A stretch of DNA of 64,000 bases from Roseburia_C sp031555935. GTDB taxonomy: Bacteria; Bacillota; Clostridia; Lachnospirales; Lachnospiraceae. The notes beneath the pieces were generated by a model. The model ran no database searches, was not told the origin of the DNA, and saw only the letters and a list, made by a program, of their open reading frames with translations. Made by a program: the position numbers and the translations under genes. Numbering within the stretch: the first letter of the stretch is position 1; each line of letters starts with the position of its first letter. The DNA lies in contig JAVBTX010000006.1 in NCBI GenBank assembly GCA_031555935.1, positions 318,955 to 382,954 on the forward strand, given 5' to 3'. This document shows, piece by piece, positions 36,807 to 45,094 of the stretch.

Positions 36807-37535
36807 TTATTCGTCCCAGTTGTGATAAACTTCCTGTACATCGTCTTCTTCATCCAATAAGTCCATGATTTTCTGAATCTTTGCAATATCAGCTTCATCT
36901 GTTAGCGTCACATAATTCTGTGGAATCATCGTCACTTCGGCACTTGCCATTACGATTTTCGCTTTCTCTAATGCTTCTCTAACTTCACTAAATGCTGCTG
37001 GCTCGGTTACGATTTCAAAACTGTCCTCTTCTTCCGCAAAATCTTCAGCACCGGCATCTAATGCCTGCATCATCAAATCATCGGCCTCCATATCACAGTC
37101 TTCTTTGGCTACAATAATCTGTCCTTTTTCATCAAACATATAAGATACACAGCCAGGTGTTCCAATACTACCGCCGCCCTTGGTAAATGCATTGCGGACA
37201 TTCGCTGCGGTACGATTCTTATTATCCGTCAGTGTTTTTACAATAATTGCTGTTCCACTTGGGCCATAACCCTCGTAAGTTGCTGACTCATAATTCACAC
37301 TGCCAGCTTCTCCCGCAGCCTTTTTGATACCTCGGTCAATCGTATCATTCGGCATATTATTTGCCTTCGCTTTGGCAATTACATCTCTTAACCGACTGTT
37401 ATTGTCTGGGTCAGCACCGCCTTCTTTGACAGCAACCGCAATTTCCCTTCCAATCATCGTAAATATTTTTCCTTTTGCCGCATCGTTTTTCTCTTTTTTA
37501 TGCTTAATATTGGCAAACTTGGAATGTCCTGACAT
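36807..37535 (-). CDS. yebC: YebC/PmpR-family protein
   Basis: Protein of 242 residues with the family N-terminus MSGHSKFANIKHKKEKNDAA, the central ANNMPNDTIDRGIKKA stretch near 57, and YEGYGPSGTAIIV near 88. YebC-family members were called transcription regulators; recent work on relatives points to relief of ribosome stalling at proline runs. Which applies here cannot be told from sequence. It has its own terminator and lies 51 bases after the CBS gene. Confidence 0.95.
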   Translation of the reverse strand: MSGHSKFANIKHKKEKNDAAKGKIFTMIGREIAVAVKEGGADPDNNSRLRDVIAKAKANNMPNDTIDRGIKKAAGEAGSVNYESATYEGYGPSGTAIIVKTLTDNKNRTAANVRNAFTKGGGSIGTPGCVSYMFDEKGQIIVAKEDCDMEADDLMMQALDAGAEDFAEEEDSFEIVTEPAAFSEVREALEKAKIVMASAEVTMIPQNYVTLTDEADIAKIQKIMDLLDEEDDVQEVYHNWDE

Positions 37536-37586
37536 AACAATTTCCTCTTTTCTATCTATTTCATTTGTACTCTATTTTAGCATTTA

Positions 37587-38486
37587 TTACGTGTCCTGAC
37601 AAGCTGTATCCGCACTTGTATCCTCAACACTTTTGGGAATTACATGAACGGATTTAATCGTCCGGTCTTCCACCTGTAAGACATGAAATTCATAATTCTG
37701 ATAATCCACCTGAAAAACCTCATGGTCCCCTGGTATTTTATCTATTTGGGAAACCAAAAAGCCATTTAAGGTATCATAATCTTCCGTATTCATTTCAATA
37801 TCCAAAACCTCTGCCACTTCATCTAACGGTGCCATACCGCTCATAATATAAGTGTCATCTGCCTGCACTTCAATCAGTAGATTTTCTTCGTCATGCTCAT
37901 CAAAGATATTTCCGACAATTTCTTCCAAAATATCTTCCATTGCAACAAGTCCGGCTGTCTGCCCATATTCATCCACCACAATTACCATGTGGGATTTTGC
38001 TGACTGCATCTCTTTAAAGAGCGTATTGATGTTCCGGGTCTCAGGGATAAATTCCACTTCCCATACCAAACCACTAATCTCTTTGATTGGAACCTCCATC
38101 AACTCTTGTTTCTGACTATTGGTCAGCATCTCTTTTATATGTAACACACCGGTTATATTATCAATATTATCCTGGTAAATTGGAAACCGCGAGAAACGGT
38201 TATCAATCATAAATTGCAGCGCTTCTTGAAAAGTACTGTTTCCATCCAGGGCCTTGATATTTTTTCGGTGTATCATAATATCCTTGGCTTCCTTGTCATC
38301 GAATTCAAATATATTATGAATCATTTGAGCTTCATCTTGATGGATTAAACCTTGTTCATGGCCTTCTTTTACCATCGAAATAATCTCTTCTTCGGTTACA
38401 TCTTCTGTATTCACAAACGGAAGTTTCCCCAAAAATCGTTTCAAAATATGCTTCTTTTCTATATTCGGACTCCCACCATCATCCAT
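37587..38486 (-). CDS. CBS-domain CorC/TlyC-like protein without membrane domain
   Basis: Cytoplasmic protein of 299 residues. Two CBS domains span about 70-200 (DIMIHRKNIKALDGN, then VIVVDEYGQTAGLVAMEDILEEIVG), followed by the CorC_HlyC domain to about 285 (YDTLNGFLVSQIDKIPG). The DUF21 membrane domain of longer relatives is absent, as in CorC and TlyC. Such proteins bind nucleotides and are tied to Mg/Co efflux; haemolysin activity is not implied. ATG at 38486 follows AAGGGA at a rather long spacing. It has its own promoter after ndoA. Confidence 0.88.
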   Translation of the reverse strand: MDDGGSPNIEKKHILKRFLGKLPFVNTEDVTEEEIISMVKEGHEQGLIHQDEAQMIHNIFEFDDKEAKDIMIHRKNIKALDGNSTFQEALQFMIDNRFSRFPIYQDNIDNITGVLHIKEMLTNSQKQELMEVPIKEISGLVWEVEFIPETRNINTLFKEMQSAKSHMVIVVDEYGQTAGLVAMEDILEEIVGNIFDEHDEENLLIEVQADDTYIMSGMAPLDEVAEVLDIEMNTEDYDTLNGFLVSQIDKIPGDHEVFQVDYQNYEFHVLQVEDRTIKSVHVIPKSVEDTSADTACQDT

Positions 38487-38521
38487 TGCTTCTTATACTT
38501 CCCTTCTTAACGTTTTTCTGA

Positions 38522-38550
38522 AATATAACATTTTAGGCATAATTAGTCAA
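38522..38550 (-). promoter_or_regulatory. Promoter of the CBS protein gene
   Basis: Minus strand TTGACT (38545-38550), a 17-base spacer, TATATT (38522-38527), just after the ndoA stop. Confidence 0.7.
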
Positions 38551-38551
38551 G

Positions 38552-38899
38552 TTATGTATATAATTCCAAGCTGATTTGAAGTGCTTTATCCACTTTTCCT
38601 AAAATTTCGTTATCCAGATGACAAACTTTGTCTTTTAATCTTGTTTTATCAATTGTTCGTAATTGTTCCAATAAAATCACGGAATCTTTTACCATTGCGT
38701 ACTTACGGCAATCAAGCTCCACATGGGTTGGCAGCTTTGCCTTATTCATCTGCGATGTAATGGCTGCACAAATCACGGTTGGACTGTGACGATTGCCGAC
38801 ATCATTTTGTATAATCAGTACCGGACGAATGCCTCCTTGTTCGGAGCCGACCACCGGCCTTAAATCTGCGTAATATACATCTCCACGTCTGATAATCAT
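38552..38899 (-). CDS. ndoA: MazF/NdoA-family endoribonuclease toxin
   Basis: PemK/MazF-fold mRNA interferase of 115 residues, very close in length and pattern to Bacillus NdoA: RRGDVYYADLRPVVGSEQGG at the start, PVLIIQNDVGNRHSPTV, AAITSQ, and the end RTIDKTRL with LGKVDKAL. The catalytic Arg and Thr regions (GGIRPVL and ITSQ) are intact. In Bacillus the antitoxin gene lies between alr and ndoA; here the 66 bases before it hold no reading frame. It is likely transcribed with alr. ATG follows GGAGTG. Confidence 0.94.
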   Translation of the reverse strand: MIIRRGDVYYADLRPVVGSEQGGIRPVLIIQNDVGNRHSPTVICAAITSQMNKAKLPTHVELDCRKYAMVKDSVILLEQLRTIDKTRLKDKVCHLDNEILGKVDKALQISLELYT

Positions 38900-38965
38900 A
38901 TTCTCTTCACTCCATAAAAATCTGGTTATACCTTAAGTATTTCCATTTTTATCGAGCGTATACCG

Positions 38966-40135
38966 TTATTCATCAAAATAATCTTTTGTTCCTATCACCT
39001 CACCCTGACTCAGATAGACACGAGGGATTCGTTTGCCGATATCACAAGCAAATTCGTAGTTAAATCGACCCGAGGTATCTCCCAACTCCTCCATTGTGAT
39101 ACAGTCATCTCCATCCCGGCCTAGCAGTGTCACTGTTGTTCCTACCAACACATCTGGAATGTCTGTTACATCAACCATAAATTGGTCCATGCAGACCCGG
39201 CCTAAAATCGGCGCGCGTTTTCCCTGAATTAAAACCACGCCTTTGCCCGAGAGACTTCTTGGATAACCATCGCCATATCCGACTGGAATGGTTGCCACTT
39301 TTGTGTCCTTCTTTGTCACAAAGGTTCCGCCGTAGCTGATTTCCCGCCCCGCTGGCAAAGTCTTTACATAGGTTACCTGACTTTTTAATTCCATCAACGG
39401 ATGCAAATCCAGATTTTCTTTGTGTACCTCATCCGATGGCCATAGGCCATAGAGAATAATCCCTGCCCGAACAATATCCATATGAGTCTCTGGTGAATCG
39501 ATAATTCCGGCACTGTTCGAACAATGGTGATACTGAAATGTTACCTTTCGCTCCTGACACAGCTTTATTATCTGGGCAAATTGCTGCATCTGCTCATGAG
39601 TCGTTGTTTTATCCGTTTCATCGGCTCTGGAAAAGTGTGTGAAGATTCCTTCCAATACTATATTCGGCAACTGCCCAATCCGTTCCAGTTCGCAAGCTGT
39701 TTCTTCATTGACGGGGTACCCGAGACGACTCATTCCGGTATCTATTTTAATGTGAATACGACATTCTTTGTTCATTTTAACGGCAATATCAGAAAAGTTC
39801 TTTGCCATCTCATAAGAAATTACCGTTGGCTGAAAATCATTTGCCACAATGGCCTCATACTGTTCCGCAAAAGAATATCCCAAAATGACAATTGGTTTTT
39901 TTACCTCATGACGTTTCAAAATCTGTGCTTCCTCGACCGTTGCCACGCAAAAACCATGCAGGTATTCCAGTTGTTGAATCTGATGGGCAATTTCAACTGC
40001 ACCATGACCATATCCGTCGGCTTTGATTACCGCCAAAATCTTTGTTTTATCACTTAAACGCTGGTGCATTTGTTCCATATTCCACTGCACTGCATCCAAA
40101 TCTATGCTTGCATAAACTCTGCTATACTGCTTCAT
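38966..40135 (-). CDS. alr: Alanine racemase
   Basis: PLP enzyme that makes D-alanine for peptidoglycan, 389 residues. The PLP lysine is Lys38 in AVIKADGYGHGA, and the catalytic Tyr lies in ISYGGTF near residue 268. GRVCMDQFMVDVT near 315 is also diagnostic. Only 25 bases separate it from nnr upstream, and 66 from ndoA downstream, matching the nnr/acpS-alr-ndoA order of Firmicutes. No anomaly. Confidence 0.97.
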   Translation of the reverse strand: MKQYSRVYASIDLDAVQWNMEQMHQRLSDKTKILAVIKADGYGHGAVEIAHQIQQLEYLHGFCVATVEEAQILKRHEVKKPIVILGYSFAEQYEAIVANDFQPTVISYEMAKNFSDIAVKMNKECRIHIKIDTGMSRLGYPVNEETACELERIGQLPNIVLEGIFTHFSRADETDKTTTHEQMQQFAQIIKLCQERKVTFQYHHCSNSAGIIDSPETHMDIVRAGIILYGLWPSDEVHKENLDLHPLMELKSQVTYVKTLPAGREISYGGTFVTKKDTKVATIPVGYGDGYPRSLSGKGVVLIQGKRAPILGRVCMDQFMVDVTDIPDVLVGTTVTLLGRDGDDCITMEELGDTSGRFNYEFACDIGKRIPRVYLSQGEVIGTKDYFDE

Positions 40136-40160
40136 TTTTATACCCTCTATTTCGCTAATC

Positions 40161-41666
40161 TTACTGCCAAGCTAAATGTTCTATTATTGTCTCGGCCATT
40201 ACACCATGTTTGCCGACCTTCTGTGATGCTTCATCACCAGCCATGCCATGCCAGAATACTCCTAGCGACGAAGCTATTTCGGGATGGATTCCCTGAGCCA
40301 CGAGGCCGCCGATTATACCGGCGAGAACATCGCCACTGCCACCGGTTGCCATCCCATCGTTGCCCGATAAATTCAGATAGGTTCGGCCATATGGCACTGC
40401 CGTTACCGTTCTGGCATCCTTTAAGACACAGATTACATTATACTCTCTGGCAAATTCTTCCGCGGCACTAAAGCGATTTTCTTTGAGATAGGATACGGAC
40501 AAACCGCTTAGTCTTGCCATTTCCCCCATATGCGGTGTGACAATCATTTCAGTATGTGGTTTCAACAAAATCTGGGTATCCTCCGCAATTATATTAAGCG
40601 CATCCGCATCTGCCACCAGCGGAACAGCCGCATTTTTCAAGGTATTCTTTAGGATTGTGTGGGCATTTTCATCCGTTCCTAATCCTGGGCCAACGACAAT
40701 CACATCTGCCCACGCCAAGGCGTCATTTAATTGCTGTAAATCAGCCTTTTTTCCTGAATAAGTGGTTAGAATTGCTTCTGGCAGCTTTGTCTGTAAAATG
40801 GTGCGGTTTTCTTCTGTGGTATAAATCCGCACCAGTCCACAACCACTTTTATAGGCCGCCTTAGCTGTAAAATACGCAGCTCCCGCCATATTGATGGTGC
40901 CACCAATCACTAACACCTTGCCAAAGGTTCCTTTGTTGCCATCCGGTGCACGTTTTAATAATCCCGCTAAATCCGTTTTATTCAATGCCGATACTCCCGG
41001 TTTTTTATCCAGCCAGCTATGTTCTTCAATACCAATATCCGCAACCTGTACCTCACCAGCCCAGGATGCCCCCGGATTTAACACTAGTCCTAATTTTTGA
41101 TAGCCAAAGGTTACCGTCGCATCTGCTCGAAATGCGGTTCCCATCACCGCTCCGTTATCTGCTGAAATGCCCGATGGAATATCGACGGCCACCTTGTAAC
41201 CAGATAATTCATTCATCTGCGTAATTAGCTCAAAGTAATTCCCCTCTAAATTCCGAGATACACCAATTCCCAGCAATGCATCTATGACAAGGGTATAATC
41301 CCGCCTTGAGATTTCACTTCCAATCACTAACTGAAGGTCCCCCTCACTTCGCTCCGCCAAATATTTCTGACAAATTTCCAATTGTGCCTTGGTTTCTTTC
41401 GTCATCTTGCTTTTTTCGCCAGCCAAAACAATTTCTACTGTTATATGTTGTAAATGTAGTAATCTGGCAATCGCCAGACCATCTCCGCCGTTATTTCCAG
41501 TGCCGCAGACAATTAATACCTTGCTGGTATCACAATTATTTTGCTCTAAATACGAGGCTACTTTTAAGGCCGCCCGCTCCATCAATACCATCGCTGGCAT
41601 ACCAAAATGGGTAATTGTATTATTGTCACAATATTTCATTTCTTTCGCATTTACAAGCCATTCCAT
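40161..41666 (-). CDS. nnr: Bifunctional NAD(P)H-hydrate epimerase/dehydratase
   Basis: Repairs hydrated NADH and NADPH. The 501-residue protein joins the YjeF-N epimerase (about 1-210; GTGNNGGDGLAIARLL near 53) with the ADP-dependent dehydratase (about 225-500; VIGGTINMAGAAYFTAKAA near 245, and the catalytic NGDG-like GNDGMATGGSGDVLAG near 430). ATG at 41666 follows GGGAGG; an upstream in-frame ATG sits within that site. Residues near 105 (AERSEG) are encoded by a short sequence also found in intergenic hairpins of this window, and look like an insertion in the epimerase domain. Confidence 0.95.
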   Translation of the reverse strand: MEWLVNAKEMKYCDNNTITHFGMPAMVLMERAALKVASYLEQNNCDTSKVLIVCGTGNNGGDGLAIARLLHLQHITVEIVLAGEKSKMTKETKAQLEICQKYLAERSEGDLQLVIGSEISRRDYTLVIDALLGIGVSRNLEGNYFELITQMNELSGYKVAVDIPSGISADNGAVMGTAFRADATVTFGYQKLGLVLNPGASWAGEVQVADIGIEEHSWLDKKPGVSALNKTDLAGLLKRAPDGNKGTFGKVLVIGGTINMAGAAYFTAKAAYKSGCGLVRIYTTEENRTILQTKLPEAILTTYSGKKADLQQLNDALAWADVIVVGPGLGTDENAHTILKNTLKNAAVPLVADADALNIIAEDTQILLKPHTEMIVTPHMGEMARLSGLSVSYLKENRFSAAEEFAREYNVICVLKDARTVTAVPYGRTYLNLSGNDGMATGGSGDVLAGIIGGLVAQGIHPEIASSLGVFWHGMAGDEASQKVGKHGVMAETIIEHLAWQ

Positions 41667-41681
41667 ATTGTTTCCTCCCAT

Positions 41682-41735
41682 TTAGAAACAGGCGCTTTAA
41701 AAAAGCAGGCGCTTCTTTAAAGCGCCTGTATTCTT
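41682..41735 (-). terminator. Terminator with three repeated arms before nnr
   Basis: The minus strand carries CAGGCGCTT, AAGCGCCTG, six T residues, then a further AAAGCGCCTG (41689-41728). Either the first two arms pair (short terminator) or the first and third (longer stem), so two exclusive folds exist. Confidence 0.75.
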
Positions 41736-41741
41736 TCCCTA

Positions 41742-42371
41742 TTAGGTTTCTTTTTTCTTTTCTAAGCGCTCTTCAACATCTTCATAGTGTAAATCAAACA
41801 AATCAATAATCTGCGCCCCAAAGATATCATGCATATAAGAATATATCTGCCGGCTATTGATTTCCCGATTCTGTTTCTTGATTATATTTTTTTTCAAATC
41901 CTTACGAACCTGCGTAATCCATTCTGAAATCTCATCCGCCTCTTGCAAATTCTGGCGTAGCTGCGCATAGCTATAGCTCATGCTCTCTAACATCAGCAAT
42001 TCATTCTGTTGCTTGATTAATGGCGGCATGTCTAATAGCTCATCCTCGGCAATCTCGATTTTCTCATTTACCTCATCAATCAGACGACGATTGTCTTCTA
42101 AATTCTTTGCTTCTATTGAACCTTCTCCATTCGTGCCTTCCATATTAACAACGATATTCTCCATCAACTTTTTCTTAATGGCTTTTAATTCCTTAATATC
42201 ATGATTAAACTGTCCCTGCTTGCGCAACGAAAGATTCAATTCTTCTTCCAGCTTTGCAATATGCTCTGGTTTGCCGCTTAAGGCAAATAATCGATGCCAT
42301 TTCTGGTCGAGAACAACGATTGGGACTCTTTTTTCTCTTAATGCACCTTGAAATTTATTATCATCACCCAT
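41742..42371 (-). CDS. Coiled-coil protein of unknown function
   Basis: Not recognised as a named family. The 209-residue product is hydrophilic and mostly helical, rich in Glu, Lys and Leu, with heptad-like stretches around 35-75 and 85-165 and no membrane segment or signal peptide. An N-terminal block of about 35 residues (VPIVVLDQKWHRLF) looks like a small separate fold. AGAGGTG lies before ATG. It sits between rex and nnr on the same strand, 30 bases after rex, and ends at its own terminator. A cytoplasmic structural or adaptor role is possible, but nothing supports a specific one. Confidence 0.7.
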   Translation of the reverse strand: MGDDNKFQGALREKRVPIVVLDQKWHRLFALSGKPEHIAKLEEELNLSLRKQGQFNHDIKELKAIKKKLMENIVVNMEGTNGEGSIEAKNLEDNRRLIDEVNEKIEIAEDELLDMPPLIKQQNELLMLESMSYSYAQLRQNLQEADEISEWITQVRKDLKKNIIKKQNREINSRQIYSYMHDIFGAQIIDLFDLHYEDVEERLEKKKET

Positions 42372-42400
42372 ACAAACACCTCTGTATGCATTCTTTCCAT

Positions 42401-43030
42401 TTATTTGCTCTTGATGATGTTATACGATAACTGCATCAAGCTGTCTGACAAATGTACATTTTCCACCACAACATTTTCATCTAACAAATCCAAATCAACA
42501 TGGGCAAAATTCCAAATTGCATGGACGCCCAATTTGACCAACTGATTTGCCACTGCATCGGCTTTTGATTTTGGCATCGTCAAGGCCGCAATGTCAACGT
42601 CATGTTCGCTTAGAAATTCTTCAATGGTATCTAACATCATGATTGGAATGCCCCGAATGGTTTTTCCGCACAATGCTGGGTCAATATCAAAAAGTCCCAC
42701 CGTGACAAAGCCTAATTTTTCAAACTTCATATAATTAGCAATTGCCTGACCAAGATTTCCAGCTCCTATTACGATAATATTGTGCTGTTCATCCAGCCCC
42801 ATTATCTTACCGATTTCTTCATATAGGTACTTTACATTATAACCATAACCTTGCTGACCAAACCCGCCAAAGTTGTTTAAATCCTGTCTGATCTGGGAGG
42901 CTGTGACTTTCATCCTGGCACTCAAATCATTCGATGAAATCCGCTCTACTCCTTCATCTATCAGCTCACCTAAGTAGCGATAATATCTGGGCATTCTGCG
43001 GATAACAGCTTGTGATATTTCCTTACTCAC
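42401..43030 (-). CDS. rex: Redox-sensing transcriptional repressor Rex
   Basis: NADH-responsive repressor of fermentation and anaerobic respiration genes, 209 residues. The winged-helix N-terminus (RRMPRYYRYLGEL, then ISSNDLSARMKVTASQIRQDL) is followed by a Rossmann fold with the motif GAGNLGQAIANY near 91 and the family's FDIDP. The gene starts with GTG at 43030, eight bases after AGGAGG. A consensus promoter and a probable Rex operator lie upstream, so it is likely autoregulated. Confidence 0.96.
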   Translation of the reverse strand: MSKEISQAVIRRMPRYYRYLGELIDEGVERISSNDLSARMKVTASQIRQDLNNFGGFGQQGYGYNVKYLYEEIGKIMGLDEQHNIIVIGAGNLGQAIANYMKFEKLGFVTVGLFDIDPALCGKTIRGIPIMMLDTIEEFLSEHDVDIAALTMPKSKADAVANQLVKLGVHAIWNFAHVDLDLLDENVVVENVHLSDSLMQLSYNIIKSK

Positions 43031-43065
43031 GCTTATATCCTCCTCAAGTTTAACTACTTAAAATA

Positions 43066-43094
43066 ATTATAGTTATTTCAGCTGGATATGTCAA
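43066..43094 (-). promoter_or_regulatory. Consensus rex promoter
   Basis: Minus strand TTGACA (43089-43094), a 17-base spacer, TATAAT (43066-43071); both boxes are perfect. Confidence 0.85.
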
Positions 43095-43095
43095 T

Positions 43096-43113
43096 GTGTC
43101 AAAAATTTAACAA
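43096..43113 (-). promoter_or_regulatory. Probable Rex operator
   Basis: An 18-bp imperfect palindrome just upstream of the -35 box: TTGTTAA, four A/T bases, then TTGACAC, compared with the known Rex half-sites TTGTTAA and TTAACAA (two mismatches in the second half). Confidence 0.55.
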
Positions 43114-43141
43114 CTATGAAACATCCCCTTTATAGGGATGT
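43114..43141 (-). terminator. Weak terminator of the ABC-F gene
   Basis: AACATCCC, TATAAA, then GGGGATGTT on the minus strand forms an 8-bp stem that includes the stop codon region; the following TCATAG is a poor T-tract. Confidence 0.4.
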
Positions 43142-45064
43142 TGCATCCTTTTCGAGTGATAATTGCTCCCACTGCGCAAATAATGCCTCTAGCTTTTCAT
43201 TAATCAAGGTCATTTCATGATGAATTTCGTTTAGCTTCGCAGAATTCGTTGCGTTCTCTGGTTTTGCCAGGTCCGCTTCTAGCGCCGCACTTTGTTCTTC
43301 ACTGGAACTGATTTCAGCTTCAATTTTTTTAATTGCATTTTCAATTTTGCGCAATGTGGCCTGCTGTTTTTTCATCTCTTCCCAGCTTTGTTTATCTTCA
43401 GAGCAAGCGGATGCTTTTGCCGAATCTGTGGCATCATCCCTTTTCACATACAAGGCATTCATCGTTTCGCGTTTTTCTAAATAATAGTCATAATTGCCAA
43501 TGTAATTTATCACGGTCTGCCCCGTCAATTCTAATATCCTAGTCGCGGTTCGATTGATAAAATAACGGTCATGGGAAACATAAAAAACTGTTCCAGTATA
43601 GGAATTTAACGCTGATTCCAATATTTCTTTGGAGGTAATATCGAGGTGGTTGGTCGGCTCATCGAGGATTAGGAAATTTGCATTGGAAAGCATTAGCTTG
43701 GCTAAGGATACCCGGCCTCTTTCGCCACCACTCAAATCTCCAATCCGCTTAAACACGTCATCTTCGGTAAATAAAAAGGCGGCAAGAACATTACGGATTC
43801 TGGTCTGATTTAGATTTGGATAAGCATCCGCAATTTCCTGAAATAAGTTTTTCTCGGCATCCAAATTCTGATGCTCCTGATCGTAGTAACCGATATGAAC
43901 ATTGGTACCGAGCGTAATGGTTCCCATATCTGCCTCTACCAAGCCATTAATCATTTTCAGGATGGTTGTTTTTCCGGTGCCATTATTGCCAATCAAGGCC
44001 ACTCGTTCACCACGCTTTATTTCAAAGCCAATCTGTTCAAATAATGTTTCCTCATAGGATTTTTTCAGTTCTTTGATTTCTAAAACATCATTTCCACTGG
44101 TGATTTCTGGTTCTAAACTAATATGGATATCGGTATTTTCGTCCATCGGTTTTTCCAGCCGCTCAATTTTATCCAACATCTTTTCACGGCTTTCAGCACG
44201 CTTAATAGATTTCTCCCGATTAAAGGATTTTAACTTGGTAATGACTTCTTCCTGATGCTTTATTTCCCGCTGCTGGTTATAATACTGTTTTAAGATTGCT
44301 TCCCGACGCTGCTCTTTTTTCTGTGCATACGCGGTATAATTGCCTTCATATACCGTGGCTATATTGTGGGACAATTCAACCACCTTGGTCACCACCCGGT
44401 CTAAAAAGTAACGGTCATGGGCCACAATAATCACTGCCCCTTTATAATTCAGCAGATATGTTTCTAACCAAGCGATTGATTCCATATCGAGGTGGTTGGT
44501 CGGCTCATCTAAGAGAATGACATCTGGCTTGGTTACTAACAGCTTGCCTAACGCCACTCGCGTTTTTTGTCCACCGGACAACTCATTCATCGACTTGGTA
44601 AATTCTTCTTCGGTAAATCCAAGACCTTTTAAAACCCCCGTAATTTCACTGCGGAAGGTATAGCCGCCAGCGTACTCAAATTCATGGTTCAGTTGGTTAT
44701 ACTTTTCTAACAGTCCATTCATTTCAGTTGGCGCGCAGTGCTGCATCTGCGTTTCCATCTCGCGCAGACGCTGCTCCATTCTTATTAATTCACCACATGC
44801 AGCAAGTATCTCGTCATAGATATTGGCTTCGCCACCGATGTCCTGATACTGAGCAAGGTAACCCAGACTTTTGTTCTTAGCCAGGGTTACCTCTCCTTCG
44901 TCCGCACCTAGTTCACGAGTTATTATTTTTAATAACGTGGATTTGCCGGCACCATTGATGCCGACAATCGCCACTTTTTCATTCTCTTCTACATGAAAAG
45001 ATACATTTTTTAATATTTCGTCTGTCCCGAAAGACTTACTGATGTTCTGACAGGCTAAAATCAT
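43130..45064 (-). CDS. ABC-F family ATPase (ribosome-associated, YdiF-like)
   Basis: Protein of 644 residues with two ABC cassettes and no membrane domain. Walker A motifs are GINGAGKST at about 35-43 and GNNGTGKTT near 355; signatures LSGGQKTR and LSGGERGR and both LDEPTNHLD Walker B motifs are present. A charged linker joins the cassettes and a coiled-coil C-terminal extension follows from about 545. ABC-F proteins act on ribosomes, either relieving stalling or protecting from antibiotics; the housekeeping group is more likely here. ATG at 45064 follows GGGGTG. It ends the citrate synthase-gntR-icd run, 30 bases after icd. Confidence 0.9.
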   Translation of the reverse strand: MILACQNISKSFGTDEILKNVSFHVEENEKVAIVGINGAGKSTLLKIITRELGADEGEVTLAKNKSLGYLAQYQDIGGEANIYDEILAACGELIRMEQRLREMETQMQHCAPTEMNGLLEKYNQLNHEFEYAGGYTFRSEITGVLKGLGFTEEEFTKSMNELSGGQKTRVALGKLLVTKPDVILLDEPTNHLDMESIAWLETYLLNYKGAVIIVAHDRYFLDRVVTKVVELSHNIATVYEGNYTAYAQKKEQRREAILKQYYNQQREIKHQEEVITKLKSFNREKSIKRAESREKMLDKIERLEKPMDENTDIHISLEPEITSGNDVLEIKELKKSYEETLFEQIGFEIKRGERVALIGNNGTGKTTILKMINGLVEADMGTITLGTNVHIGYYDQEHQNLDAEKNLFQEIADAYPNLNQTRIRNVLAAFLFTEDDVFKRIGDLSGGERGRVSLAKLMLSNANFLILDEPTNHLDITSKEILESALNSYTGTVFYVSHDRYFINRTATRILELTGQTVINYIGNYDYYLEKRETMNALYVKRDDATDSAKASACSEDKQSWEEMKKQQATLRKIENAIKKIEAEISSSEEQSAALEADLAKPENATNSAKLNEIHHEMTLINEKLEALFAQWEQLSLEKDATSL

Positions 45065-45094
45065 AATACACCCCATTCTTCCAAAGTATGGTGA

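Noticed and set aside
38900..38965. Hidden short antitoxin gene before ndoA
   Set aside because: All frames on the minus strand in these 66 bases are too short, and no ribosome site with a start codon other than that of ndoA was found.
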